A stretch of DNA of 57,280 bases, from positions 1 to 57,280 of the forward strand of contig JAFYAT010000095.1 in the NCBI GenBank assembly GCA_017540585.1. Reading direction: 5' to 3'. Positions 47,015 to 54,550 of this stretch are shown one piece after another; within the stretch, counting starts at the first letter, position 1; each line of letters starts with the position of its first letter. Position numbers and translations under genes: made by a program. The notes beneath the pieces are model-generated. The model worked only from the letters and a program-made list of their open reading frames with translations. It did not search any database and had not been told where the DNA came from. Origin of the DNA: Bacteroidaceae bacterium. Its GTDB lineage: Bacteria > Bacteroidota > Bacteroidia > Bacteroidales > Bacteroidaceae.

Positions 47015-47260
47015 ATGTCAGTATTCTGGATAAAGAAAGATGAGGAGCAGGAGGTTGACGAGAAGGCTCTCAATCCTTTTGCGAAGAAGATAGGGCATGG
47101 GGATATGTTCTACCCAGACCCTGACAAAGATAAGGAAGCCAAAAACACTAAAGGCGAATACGAGAAATATTGCCAGCAACAGCTTGACAATATGCTCGAC
47201 GACATGGAAGACCGTTGTTTCGGCGACATGGCTGAAGGACAGTTCGTACGCTCACACTAA
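47015..47260 (+). CDS. Small acidic protein of unknown function
   Basis: 81 residues, rich in Asp, Glu and Lys, without a signal peptide or membrane segment. It starts MSVFWIKKDEEQEVDEKALN and contains PDPDKDKEAKNTKGEYEKY and two cysteines (CQQQ, RCFG). I do not recognise a family. Its composition fits a real cytoplasmic protein. It lies 79 bp after the glycyl radical enzyme gene and might be read with it. Confidence 0.65.
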   Translation: MSVFWIKKDEEQEVDEKALNPFAKKIGHGDMFYPDPDKDKEAKNTKGEYEKYCQQQLDNMLDDMEDRCFGDMAEGQFVRSH

Positions 47261-47311
47261 CTGAGGGTACGAACTCCCCTTTATTCCTAAAACTAACTAA
47301 CTTAAAAGAAA

Positions 47312-48556
47312 ATGTCGAAAAACTCAATCAGAAGAATCTCAACAACCATCCTTGCCCTTTGCGCATTGTGCATAAACACTTATGCTAATGATGGAGAGTT
47401 TCACATAAGTGGAAATCACCTGATTCCAATATCCAATACGGATATAAAGATTGTAAAGGAGGTATTGACTATCAGATTATGTGACAGTACAGAAGACACA
47501 TTCGTTGATGTTGACTACACTTTTGTTAATACATCGTCCGTACAAAAGACAATCAAGATGGGATTTGAGGCAAAGATTGAAGACTCTTTTGCATATCTTC
47601 CTTCGGAAAAGCATAAAGGACATCCTGCTATTTGGGATTTTGAAGTCGAACTTAACGGAAAGCATATTGAACATACAAATGAGTTTGCGTTCTATGAAGA
47701 CTCTGTTAATCTCGACTACAAGCACTTCCCTGTAGATAAAACGAAATGGGTTCTTGGTGGAAAGGAATACAAGGATATGGATGAAGGAACGGAATGGGAC
47801 AATGGTCTTATGAACCGAGCAACAAAAGAGTTTAAGCCATACGCTCACGTTTACTTCTTCAACGCAACATTCCTTCCTGGTGAAAACAAGATTCACCACA
47901 CATACAGATATGACTGTGGACGTAACTTAGAAGAGGACTTTATGATTCGATATTGGCTGACACCTGCCATGCGTTGGAACGCAAATAAGATAGAAGATTT
48001 CACGCTTCGTATTGTCGCTGAAGGAAGCAAGCATTTCAGTATATCAGGCCCTTTTGCAAGAGGCTCTTACAATATAGCAAATGGAATGGGCAAACATAGG
48101 AAAAGTCCATACGGTGGCGAAGAAGTTGTATTAAGAAATGCAACGATAGAATATCACTGCAAAGACTTTATTCCAGACGCTGACCTTTGGATTAACTCCT
48201 TTGACAGTTATCTTTATGACGACAAAGACCATAAAGGTATAACAGCACCGACAGGAGCATATTACAGATATGGCCATTTCTTTGGCTATTTACAACATGG
48301 ATATGAAGGCTTCAACGATTTTGAGAAAAGAATCATCCGTAATCTTCCATACGCATCACGCGGATATGTGTTCAAAGACCAAACACTCGCCGATTACTTT
48401 AGTCAGTTCTACTGGTATATGCCCGACCCAGAGTGGCAAGCCTCAACCAAAGACTTCAGTCCACGTGAACGGGAGTTTATCACAGGTGAGTATTTCAATA
48501 TAAATCAAGTTCCGAAAGTTAAAAACTTGCGAAACATTAGGAGTAAAAGGAAGTAA
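47312..48556 (+). CDS. Exported DUF4424-like protein with C-terminal YARHG domain
   Basis: 414 residues. Signal peptide 1-25 (LALCALCINTYA, cleavage before Asn-Asp). The N-terminal DUF4424-like part begins DGEFHISGNHLIPI and contains VDVDYTFVNTSSVQKTIKMG. The C-terminal YARHG domain (about 348-395) reads LPYASRGYVFKDQTLADYF and WYMPDPEW. Predicted periplasmic or cell-surface location; YARHG domains occur in extracellular proteins and their role is unclear. It stands alone between gaps; the next genes are behind a separate promoter. Confidence 0.8.
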   Translation: MSKNSIRRISTTILALCALCINTYANDGEFHISGNHLIPISNTDIKIVKEVLTIRLCDSTEDTFVDVDYTFVNTSSVQKTIKMGFEAKIEDSFAYLPSEKHKGHPAIWDFEVELNGKHIEHTNEFAFYEDSVNLDYKHFPVDKTKWVLGGKEYKDMDEGTEWDNGLMNRATKEFKPYAHVYFFNATFLPGENKIHHTYRYDCGRNLEEDFMIRYWLTPAMRWNANKIEDFTLRIVAEGSKHFSISGPFARGSYNIANGMGKHRKSPYGGEEVVLRNATIEYHCKDFIPDADLWINSFDSYLYDDKDHKGITAPTGAYYRYGHFFGYLQHGYEGFNDFEKRIIRNLPYASRGYVFKDQTLADYFSQFYWYMPDPEWQASTKDFSPREREFITGEYFNINQVPKVKNLRNIRSKRK

Positions 48557-48662
48557 AATGGAGTAAGACGGAGTAAAAAGACGATAGTCTGTTCGCCCAT
48601 TTGTTCCAACATGGTAATGTCTCTTTACTCCTTTTAACTTCTATTTACTCCTCTTTACTACG
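48541..48662 (-). repeat. Composite dispersed repeat, copy 2
   Basis: The complement reads cgtagtaaagag, further agtaaa-type units, gagacattaccatgt, acaaat, gcgaacagact, tcgtcttttt and more agtaaa-type units. The core has the same parts in the same order as 22800-22890, with about 85-90 percent identity by eye. It overlaps the last 16 bases of the YARHG-protein gene, so the repeat supplies the end of that protein. Confidence 0.75.
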
Positions 48663-48719
48663 AAAGAAATAAATCCGGAACTTGAGTCAAATAAGATGAA
48701 CTAAAACAAAGTGGTATGT

Positions 48720-48757
48720 GTCAAATATTTTTACGCACTCACGTAAAAATATTTGAC
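48720..48757. repeat. Perfect 16-bp inverted repeat
   Basis: gtcaaatatttttacg (48720-48735) and its exact complement (48742-48757) flank a 6-base loop. T and A runs inside the arms make it a possible bidirectional terminator; it also lies 50 bp before the next promoter box and could be an operator. Confidence 0.7.
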
Positions 48758-48807
48758 CATATCATTTTACATAACCCTCTCTTACCCTTCAGAAGAAAAT
48801 AATATCA

Positions 48808-48815
48808 TACCTTTG
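48808..48815 (+). promoter_or_regulatory. Promoter -7 box for the BamE-like operon
   Basis: TACCTTTG matches TAnnTTTG exactly. The -33 region is weak. Transcription from about 48822 would give a leader of only about 15 nt to the ATG at 48837. Confidence 0.5.
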
Positions 48816-48836
48816 CAGTGGATAAAAACAAAGATT

Positions 48837-49163
48837 ATGAAAAGAACGATCATCACAACACTGCTTGCTGCGTGTCTCATCATGACGAGTTGCAGCACGA
48901 CAACAACAAGCGCAACACGAAAGATTGACAAGGTTGAGGTGGGCATGAGCAAACATGACATACGTAAGTTGCTCGGTACACCCATCTTCAAGAATGCAGA
49001 CGATATGGGTGAGCAATGGGCTTATCGCAAGGTTATAGGCGACATACTACAGCCAGAAGAGGCCATATTCATCGTCACATTCAACTCAGACGGCAAAGTG
49101 GAAGAATATCGCACTATGAAGCCCTTGGAGTTCCGTATGCTGCATCCACACTTCAATCTATAA
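48837..49163 (+). CDS. BamE/SmpA-like small lipoprotein
   Basis: 108 residues from the start at 48837 (MKRTIITTLLAACLI), chosen because it begins a lipoprotein signal peptide with lipobox MTSC and Cys19; the frame is open 28 codons further up through the promoter. VEVGMSKHDIRKLLGTPIF is the SmpA/OmlA pattern. Such proteins support outer-membrane barrel assembly or serve as general envelope lipoproteins. Too short to be certain which. First of a four-gene run; the next gene starts on the base after its stop. Confidence 0.78.
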   Translation: MKRTIITTLLAACLIMTSCSTTTTSATRKIDKVEVGMSKHDIRKLLGTPIFKNADDMGEQWAYRKVIGDILQPEEAIFIVTFNSDGKVEEYRTMKPLEFRMLHPHFNL

Positions 49164-49652
49164 ATGAAGTTTTTCTTCATAATTATGCATATAGTATCAT
49201 TACCACGCACACAACAGGATGAAGCCCTAAAACTTGTGAGGGATGTATTCATGGAGTTTGAGGCACCCGACTATAGCGAAGAAGGAACAATAGAGGTCAT
49301 GCGCTCGCTCAACGATGAGTCATATCTGAGCCAGCATCAGTTCTTTGGAGCATACGTAGGTGATACACTCGCTGGAGTCATTGCCACACGAAACGAACAT
49401 CATCATATAGGGCTGCTGTTCGTGAAGAGACAATTCCAACGGCAAAACATCGGGCGACAACTCATCCAACACATCCTCACGTTGAAGGATGATGCTCCGA
49501 TTACCGTCAACGCCTCGCCTTATGGTCATGAGTTCTACCGCAAGATGGGATTCCGTGATACAGACACAGAACAGATATATAAAGGTGTACGCTTTTTCCC
49601 TATGGTCATGGATGAACGAGCGTCAAGATTAAAATTAAGGCAGGTTCTATAA
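49164..49652 (+). CDS. GNAT-family N-acetyltransferase
   Basis: 162 residues. A single GNAT domain: FVKRQFQRQNIGRQLIQHIL is the acetyl-CoA loop (motif A) and ASPYGHEFYRKMGFRDTDTE the last strands. The start could be Met8 (49185), since MKFFFII before it is not part of the fold. The substrate is not readable. It abuts the BamE-like gene and lies 2 bp before the flavoprotein gene. Confidence 0.8.
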   Translation: MKFFFIIMHIVSLPRTQQDEALKLVRDVFMEFEAPDYSEEGTIEVMRSLNDESYLSQHQFFGAYVGDTLAGVIATRNEHHHIGLLFVKRQFQRQNIGRQLIQHILTLKDDAPITVNASPYGHEFYRKMGFRDTDTEQIYKGVRFFPMVMDERASRLKLRQVL

Positions 49653-49654
49653 AT

Positions 49655-50197
49655 ATGAAGAAAAAGAACATACTGATTCTCTCTGGCAGTCCTCGCAAAG
49701 GGGGCAACACGGACCTGATGGTAGATGCTTTCGTCAAGGGAGCGTCCAAGCTGCACAATGTAGAAGTCGTGTCCGTACATGACTATAAGGTAGCTCCATG
49801 TATGGGTTGCAATGCCTGTTTCAGGAACGAAGGCAACAACTGTGTACAGAATGACGACATGACTCACATCTACGACAAGATGAAGGATGCCGACGTACTC
49901 GTTATTGCATCGCCAGTATATTTCTATGGACTGAGTGCACAACTCAAAGCTGTCATAGACCGGTGTCACAATCCACTTAGAGACACGTTCCACATCAGCA
50001 GTATGGCACTCCTGCTTGTCGGCGCTGCCACTCTGCCCGAACTATTTGACAGTATCGTCACCCAATATCGGCTATGCCTCAACTTCTTTCATCTTGAGGA
50101 TGCAGGACAAGTTCTTGTGCGTGGTGCAAAAGACAAGGGAGATATAAAGAATACAGATGCCCTGAATGAGGCATACGAGTTAGGACTAAGAATTTAG
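49655..50197 (+). CDS. Iron-sulfur flavoprotein-like NAD(P)H-dependent FMN reductase
   Basis: 180 residues. Flavodoxin-type fold with FMN-phosphate loop LSGSPRKGGNTD at 10-20 and the flavin contact region SPVYFYGLSAQLKAVIDR. Cys49, Cys52, Cys55 and Cys63 form a CX2CX2CX7C set, as in iron-sulfur flavoproteins that bind a 4Fe-4S cluster. Likely a cytoplasmic redox protein of oxidative-stress or electron-transfer type. Second protein with the same cysteine set lies at 50991-51482. Confidence 0.82.
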   Translation: MKKKNILILSGSPRKGGNTDLMVDAFVKGASKLHNVEVVSVHDYKVAPCMGCNACFRNEGNNCVQNDDMTHIYDKMKDADVLVIASPVYFYGLSAQLKAVIDRCHNPLRDTFHISSMALLLVGAATLPELFDSIVTQYRLCLNFFHLEDAGQVLVRGAKDKGDIKNTDALNEAYELGLRI

Positions 50198-50223
50198 ACT
50201 TTTGAATAATACAACTAACGATT

Positions 50224-50811
50224 ATGGAACAAAGATTTTGTCAGAGTTGCGGAATGCCACTCACAGACGATATTCTCGGCACCAATGCCGATGGAAGCAA
50301 GAATGAAGAATACTGCATCTACTGTTACAAGGACGGTACATTCACTGGTGACTACACAATGGAGCAGATGGCTGACTTCTGTGCTCAGTTCGTGGATGAC
50401 TACAACAAGCACACAGGTAAGAACCTCAGTCGTGAGGAATACAAGAAAGAGCTCTTGAAGTTCTTCCCTATGCTCAAGCGTTGGCAGTTGCCTGCCGACC
50501 AGCTTCCTCATGCCACGTCACCAATCAAGCAACAGCTTATTGACGAGGTGAACGCTCTCGACATTAAGGATATGCCAAAGATTGACAATCTCTTTTCACT
50601 CACAGGCTCATTCATCAATCAGGAGTACAACTTCAACGGCAACATGATTAAGTTGTTCGATGACAAGGCTAACTACTGGGGCAATCAGGTAGAGAAACAA
50701 GGAACACAAGGCAGATGCTTCGGTATTGCCTGCGACGAGCACTACATCATAGTGAGCGAGTATGGCAAGGACGGAGCTGATGCCGAGATTGTGATGGTGA
50801 AGAGAAGATGA
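50224..50811 (+). CDS. Zinc-ribbon protein
   Basis: 195 residues. A zinc ribbon at 6-36 uses Cys6, Cys9, Cys31 and Cys34 (RFCQSCGMPL ... YCIYCYKDG), the putative zinc-ribbon family followed by the usual TMEQMADFCAQF helix. The C-terminal half (about 115-195) is an extra domain without a family I can name; it may be a small beta-sheet ligand-binding unit. Binding partner unknown. It lies 26 bp after the flavoprotein gene and is probably in the same transcript. Confidence 0.72.
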   Translation: MEQRFCQSCGMPLTDDILGTNADGSKNEEYCIYCYKDGTFTGDYTMEQMADFCAQFVDDYNKHTGKNLSREEYKKELLKFFPMLKRWQLPADQLPHATSPIKQQLIDEVNALDIKDMPKIDNLFSLTGSFINQEYNFNGNMIKLFDDKANYWGNQVEKQGTQGRCFGIACDEHYIIVSEYGKDGADAEIVMVKRR

Positions 50812-50863
50812 AAAGCCCCTTAGGGGGGATACTAAGGTATCAGGTTGTCAGGTTGTCAAGTCT

Positions 50864-50960
50864 AAACACAGAGAGCACGGAGGGCACGGAGAGGCTCTCA
50901 GAGAAAACTCTGTGCACGTTGTCCTCCGTGTTCTCTGTTTCCTCTGTGGACTCTGTGTTT
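50864..50960. repeat. Cruciform-forming dispersed repeat, copy 1
   Basis: The ends aaacacagag and ctctgtgttt are exact complements, and inner blocks (cacggagg/cctccgtg, ctcagagaaaactctgtg) also pair. A second copy lies at 55930-56000. The preceding caggttgtcagg string (from about 50840) is shared too. It fills most of the 179-bp gap between the zinc-ribbon gene and the next flavodoxin-like gene. Confidence 0.8.
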
Positions 50961-50990
50961 CCCCAAAACGAAACTTAAAGAAGAAGCAAA

Positions 50991-51482
50991 ATGACAATAG
51001 TACTCAACACCTTGGAGACGGACGACTATGCCGACGAGATAGACACGCTCGTCTCCAACATGGGTAATGAGGTCGAAATGATAAAGACCTCAGGCATGAA
51101 CATATCACACTGTTTGGGATGCAACCAATGCTGGCTGAAGACTCCGGGAGTATGTGCAATAAAGGATGACTACGAAAAGATAGTAAGGAAACTGGTCGGT
51201 GCACAGAACCTTTGGATAGTAAGTGACACACGTTTTGGTTTTCTCGACTATCGTGGCAAGCGTGTCATGGATCGCATCATGCCTATGCTCAATATGAACA
51301 TTGAGTTTCGTGACGGATGGATGCGTCACCAGTTACGTTACCATACCCTCAACGTGGGAGTTATATACAAAGGGAAAGGCGACCAACAACTACTGGACGA
51401 ATGGTGCGAGCGTGCTGCCGTCAATCTCGGCGGTCATTCACTTGGAGCAACAGCCCTGATAGGCGGAAAGGAGGACGCATAA
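50991..51482 (+). CDS. Short flavodoxin-like protein with iron-sulfur cysteine set
   Basis: 163 residues. Cys41, Cys44, Cys47 and Cys55 repeat the CX2CX2CX7C arrangement (CLGCNQCWLKTPGVC) of the protein at 49655. The N-terminal FMN-binding loop (NGSPR or similar) is missing: it begins MTIVLNTLETDDYADEI. It may have lost FMN binding or may work with the next protein, which has the loop but no cysteines. The stop and the next start overlap (taATG). Confidence 0.72.
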   Translation: MTIVLNTLETDDYADEIDTLVSNMGNEVEMIKTSGMNISHCLGCNQCWLKTPGVCAIKDDYEKIVRKLVGAQNLWIVSDTRFGFLDYRGKRVMDRIMPMLNMNIEFRDGWMRHQLRYHTLNVGVIYKGKGDQQLLDEWCERAAVNLGGHSLGATALIGGKEDA

Positions 51483-52144
51483 TGCATATAGTAATCATCA
51501 ATGGCAGTCCACGTGTGAAGAAGTACAGTAACACGGACAAGATTATCCAGTCATTCGCAAAGGGACTGGAGGAGGACGGAAGCACATACGAGCTATACAG
51601 CCTGTCCGACCGTAAGGAATGGGATGCCGCGCGTGATGCTTTTAACGAGAATGACAATATCATCATCGCCCTGCCTCTCTATGTTGAGTGCGTACCAAGC
51701 CTCCTTCTTGAGTTTCTCGACACCCTGCCAACCAAGCGCACCAAGTCGGCACAACTCTCGTTCATACTCCACAGCGGATTTGACGAAGGATTCCAGCTTC
51801 GCCTTGGCGAACGCTTCCTAAGGGCACTCCCTGCACAGTTGGGATGCACCTACGGCGGTTGTCTCGTGAAGGGAGGCACATTCACCATACGCACATCCAA
51901 GCCACAGGATGCCGAGAAGATGACAAAGCCCTATCAGGCAATGGGTCGGTTATTTGCGCAACGTGGCACCTTCAACACCAGGGAGGCTGCCAAGTTTACC
52001 GGCCCTGAGCAGTACCCATGGCTGCTCCGCCTGATGGTAGGGCTTATCCTGAAGAATGTTGTAAACAAGAAGTTCGAGCGTTTTGCCCAAGGATGGGGAT
52101 GCGTACGACCTTTGGACTACAAGGCATACCAAGATAATTCATAA
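51482..52144 (+). CDS. Flavodoxin-like NAD(P)H-dependent oxidoreductase
   Basis: 220 residues from ATG at 51482, which overlaps the stop of the upstream gene by one base; the frame is open to 51317 but inside that gene. MHIVIINGSPRVKKYSNTDK is the FMN-phosphate loop, and IIALPLYVECVPSLLLEFLD the second flavin segment. No cysteine cluster. It and the preceding gene look like one split functional unit: cluster on one chain, flavin loop on the other. Confidence 0.75.
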   Translation: MHIVIINGSPRVKKYSNTDKIIQSFAKGLEEDGSTYELYSLSDRKEWDAARDAFNENDNIIIALPLYVECVPSLLLEFLDTLPTKRTKSAQLSFILHSGFDEGFQLRLGERFLRALPAQLGCTYGGCLVKGGTFTIRTSKPQDAEKMTKPYQAMGRLFAQRGTFNTREAAKFTGPEQYPWLLRLMVGLILKNVVNKKFERFAQGWGCVRPLDYKAYQDNS

Positions 52145-52167
52145 TGCATAATTCACAATTCATAATT

Positions 52168-52236
52168 AACTACGTTGAGCCCTTCGGGGAACAGATTACG
52201 AACGGAGTACGATATTATCCGATGCTGAGATATTAA
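52168..52236 (+). pseudogene. Remnant of a GNAT acetyltransferase C-terminus
   Basis: A 22-codon in-frame stretch ending in TAA translates to NYVEPFGEQITNGVRYYPML and RY. It matches the end of the GNAT protein at 49164 (DTEQIYKGVRFFPMVMD) in spacing and residues. No start or upstream domain exists: immediately before it is an A/T-rich cataattcacaattcataatt repeat. Presumed leftover of a deleted gene. Confidence 0.5.
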
Positions 52237-52445
52237 CACAATTTGTGAAAGAAAAAATTACGACCTGTACGGTTTAAACAATATTGCTGTTTTTTGCCGC
52301 CAAGCGGCCTGTTAGAAAAACAAAAGAAAACACAGGAAAACAAAAGAAAACATGTTTTTTCTTGTTTTTGTTCTATTTCTTGCCTGTTTTTCTAATATGC
52401 ACCTTAGTGCAAAACTGCAACCGCACAGGTGGAAAAATTATTGTC
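52237..52445. repeat. Gap with hairpin and 84-bp imperfect inverted repeat
   Basis: gccgc/gcggc (52296-52308) forms a small hairpin. 52312-52395 is a long imperfect palindrome of about 40-bp arms: ttagaaaaac ... gtttttctaa at the ends, aaaacatgtttttt at the centre. gcaccttagtgc at 52399-52410 is identical to a 12-mer before rpsH. No consensus promoter was found for the next gene. Confidence 0.6.
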
Positions 52446-52877
52446 ATGGAAATATCAAATTGGTTTAAGGGATTCGAGAAAGGTATAGCACAGCTCTCTC
52501 CAGAGGAGCGGTCTGCATTCTTCTCGGAATGTGGAAAAAACTGTGTAAATGGCGGCACACTTTCTGTTTACAAAAAACTCTATGAGGATGCCAAAGGTAA
52601 CATGGATGTGTTCTTTCAGATGGCAAATGATTTGCCAGGAGTAAAAAGTGAGGTTGTTGAGAAAGGTCATGTCTATCGACTAATCTTCTTGGAATGCACC
52701 TGTGAGTTGTGTAAAAAAGGATACGTCACTACGCCTTTGCTCTGTGAATGTTCACGCCAGAGTGTGATTTATTCGCTACACAGTTTATGGAAAGACAAGA
52801 ACTTCATCGTAACGCTTTGTCATTCCATCTTGGGTGGTGGGACAGATTGCGAAATGAGAATAGAGGTCGATAGATAA
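52446..52877 (+). CDS. Cysteine-rich small protein of unknown function
   Basis: 143 residues from ATG at 52446 (MEISNWFKGFEKGIAQLSPE); the upstream part of the open frame translates the inverted repeat and is unlikely to be protein. Nine cysteines: 29, 33, 84, 86, 89, 100, 102, 125 and 135. The C-terminal LCHSILGGGTDCEMRIEV resembles the end of V4R/thiazoline-carboxylate-hydrolase-like proteins. A metal or cluster-binding role is plausible. Family not certain. Confidence 0.65.
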   Translation: MEISNWFKGFEKGIAQLSPEERSAFFSECGKNCVNGGTLSVYKKLYEDAKGNMDVFFQMANDLPGVKSEVVEKGHVYRLIFLECTCELCKKGYVTTPLLCECSRQSVIYSLHSLWKDKNFIVTLCHSILGGGTDCEMRIEVDR

Positions 52878-52912
52878 ATGAAGCGAATACATATTTGATT
52901 TGATAAAAGATT

Positions 52913-53407
52913 ATGAACACAAGAGCACTTGTCGTTATCGACATTCAAAACGATATAACAAAACACTACCGCGACATTATTGACAATATCAATGCAGCTA
53001 TTGATTGGGCAGTATCCAAAGGTATGCATGTTGTCTATATCAAGCATAATAACATCACCGCAGCTACACGTACCTTCAAGCCTGGTACTCGTGGTGAAGA
53101 GTTGGCACCAGAACTGAAGGTGGTTTCAGACAATATCTTTGTGAAGACAAAGAGTAACGCATTGACGAGCGAGGCATTTGCCACATTCATTGCTGAAAAT
53201 GGAATCACAGAGTTCTATGTTATTGGTGCCGATGCTACCGGCTGCGTGAAGTCCACCTGTTTCAACATGCGAAAAACTGGATACATAGTGCATGCCCTAT
53301 CTGACTGTATCACCAGCTACGACTTGAAGAAGTTGCCAGAGATGCTCGCCTATTACGCCAAGCAAGGCTGCGAAGTGATTACATTAAACGATATACAACA
53401 TAAGTGA
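52913..53407 (+). CDS. Cysteine hydrolase, isochorismatase-like family
   Basis: 164 residues. The catalytic triad is readable: Asp10 (VVIDIQND), Lys80 (KTKSNAL) and Cys111 (GADATGCVKSTC). The family includes nicotinamidases and amide hydrolases; the metal-binding residues of nicotinamidase are not evident, so a general amidase is more likely. First of a five-gene run (gaps 9, 3, -4 and 23 bp). Confidence 0.85.
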   Translation: MNTRALVVIDIQNDITKHYRDIIDNINAAIDWAVSKGMHVVYIKHNNITAATRTFKPGTRGEELAPELKVVSDNIFVKTKSNALTSEAFATFIAENGITEFYVIGADATGCVKSTCFNMRKTGYIVHALSDCITSYDLKKLPEMLAYYAKQGCEVITLNDIQHK

Positions 53408-53416
53408 TTTCATAAA

Positions 53417-54025
53417 ATGAATACAATGCTATACATCCACGGAAAAGGAGGAAGTGCTTTAGAGAGTGAGCACTACAAGTCACTGTTTCCTGACTGTGAA
53501 GTGATAGGATTGGACTATCAGACGTTCAACCCATGGGACACAGGACAGGAGATTCATGCAGCCGTGGAAGAGTTGCAACATAAGTCCGAGAATGTGATTC
53601 TGATTGCCAACAGCATCGGGGCATTCTTCAGCATGAATGCTGGCATAGAAGACATTATTAAGAAAGCCTACTTCATTTCTCCCATGGTGGATATGGAGAA
53701 GTTGATAATGGACATGATGCGTTGGGCTAATGTCACGGAACAGGAACTAAAATCAAAAGGCACAATTCACACCGATTTTGGTGAAGACCTGTCGTGGGAA
53801 TATCTGTGTTACGTTCGAAGTCATCCTATAGAATGGAAAGTGCCAACGCACATTCTGTATGGCAGCAAAGACCATTTGATGTCTATTGAAACCATTACCG
53901 ACTTTGCCAATAAGCACAATGCAACTCTGACCATTATGAAAGACGGCGAGCACTGGTTTCACACAGATGAACAGATGATGTTCTTGGATAATTGGATAAA
54001 AACGCAAGACAATATAAAAGAATAA
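53417..54025 (+). CDS. Alpha/beta hydrolase
   Basis: 202 residues. It starts MNTMLYIHGKGGSALESEHY; nucleophile Ser66 lies in ANSIG (Ala instead of the first Gly of GXSXG), Asp in LYGSKDHLM and His in DGEHWFH. Small cytoplasmic serine hydrolase of the RBBP9/YdeN-like size class; substrate unknown. It follows the isochorismatase-like gene by 9 bp. Confidence 0.82.
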   Translation: MNTMLYIHGKGGSALESEHYKSLFPDCEVIGLDYQTFNPWDTGQEIHAAVEELQHKSENVILIANSIGAFFSMNAGIEDIIKKAYFISPMVDMEKLIMDMMRWANVTEQELKSKGTIHTDFGEDLSWEYLCYVRSHPIEWKVPTHILYGSKDHLMSIETITDFANKHNATLTIMKDGEHWFHTDEQMMFLDNWIKTQDNIKE

Positions 54026-54028
54026 AAT

Positions 54029-54550
54029 ATGAACATAGAATCAGACAGACTTCTTCTGCGTCCATGGAAAGAGAGCGACGCAGAGGTATTATACAAATAT
54101 GCGAGCGACCCTGTCATAGGTACAAGGGCTGGCTGGCCACCACACCAGAGCGTGGAGGAGAGCAAGGAGATAATCCGTACTGTATTCCATAGCCTCCACA
54201 CATGGGCTATAGTCCTGAAGGAGACAAACGAGCCTATCGGTGCTATGGGCTATGGTGAGTCGTGTGAGTGCAATCTTCCTGCACGCAAGGACGAACCTAT
54301 CACAGGTTACTGGGTGGCTAAGCCTTACTGGAACCAAGGTATATGCACCGAGGCTCTGCAACTGATGATTGACCACATCAGACAGACCACCGACATTCCG
54401 TCACTCATCAGTGGTCATTTCAAGGATAATCCTGCTTCGGGACGTGTGATGGAGAAGTGCGGTTTTGTACCTACAGGCGAAGAATGCATTGACGAAACAA
54501 TGTACGCTGGTAAGGGAAGGCCGATAAGAGTCCTCCGACTTGAGCTATGA
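54029..54550 (+). CDS. GNAT acetyltransferase, RimJ/RimL-like
   Basis: 173 residues. MNIESDRLLLRPWKESDAEV is the typical start of this subgroup. YWVAKPYWNQGICTEALQLM is the acetyl-CoA loop and NPASGRVMEKCGFVPTGEE the end. Such enzymes acetylate protein N-termini or small amines; the target here is unknown. It lies 3 bp after the hydrolase and overlaps the next gene by 4 bp (ATGA). Confidence 0.85.
   Translation: MNIESDRLLLRPWKESDAEVLYKYASDPVIGTRAGWPPHQSVEESKEIIRTVFHSLHTWAIVLKETNEPIGAMGYGESCECNLPARKDEPITGYWVAKPYWNQGICTEALQLMIDHIRQTTDIPSLISGHFKDNPASGRVMEKCGFVPTGEECIDETMYAGKGRPIRVLRLEL

Noticed and set aside
31160-52410. Identical 12-mer palindrome gcaccttagtgc at 31160-31171 and 52399-52410 as a shared operator
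   Set aside because: The contexts are unrelated (rpsH leader and a decayed repeat); two copies of a 12-bp palindrome are weak evidence.
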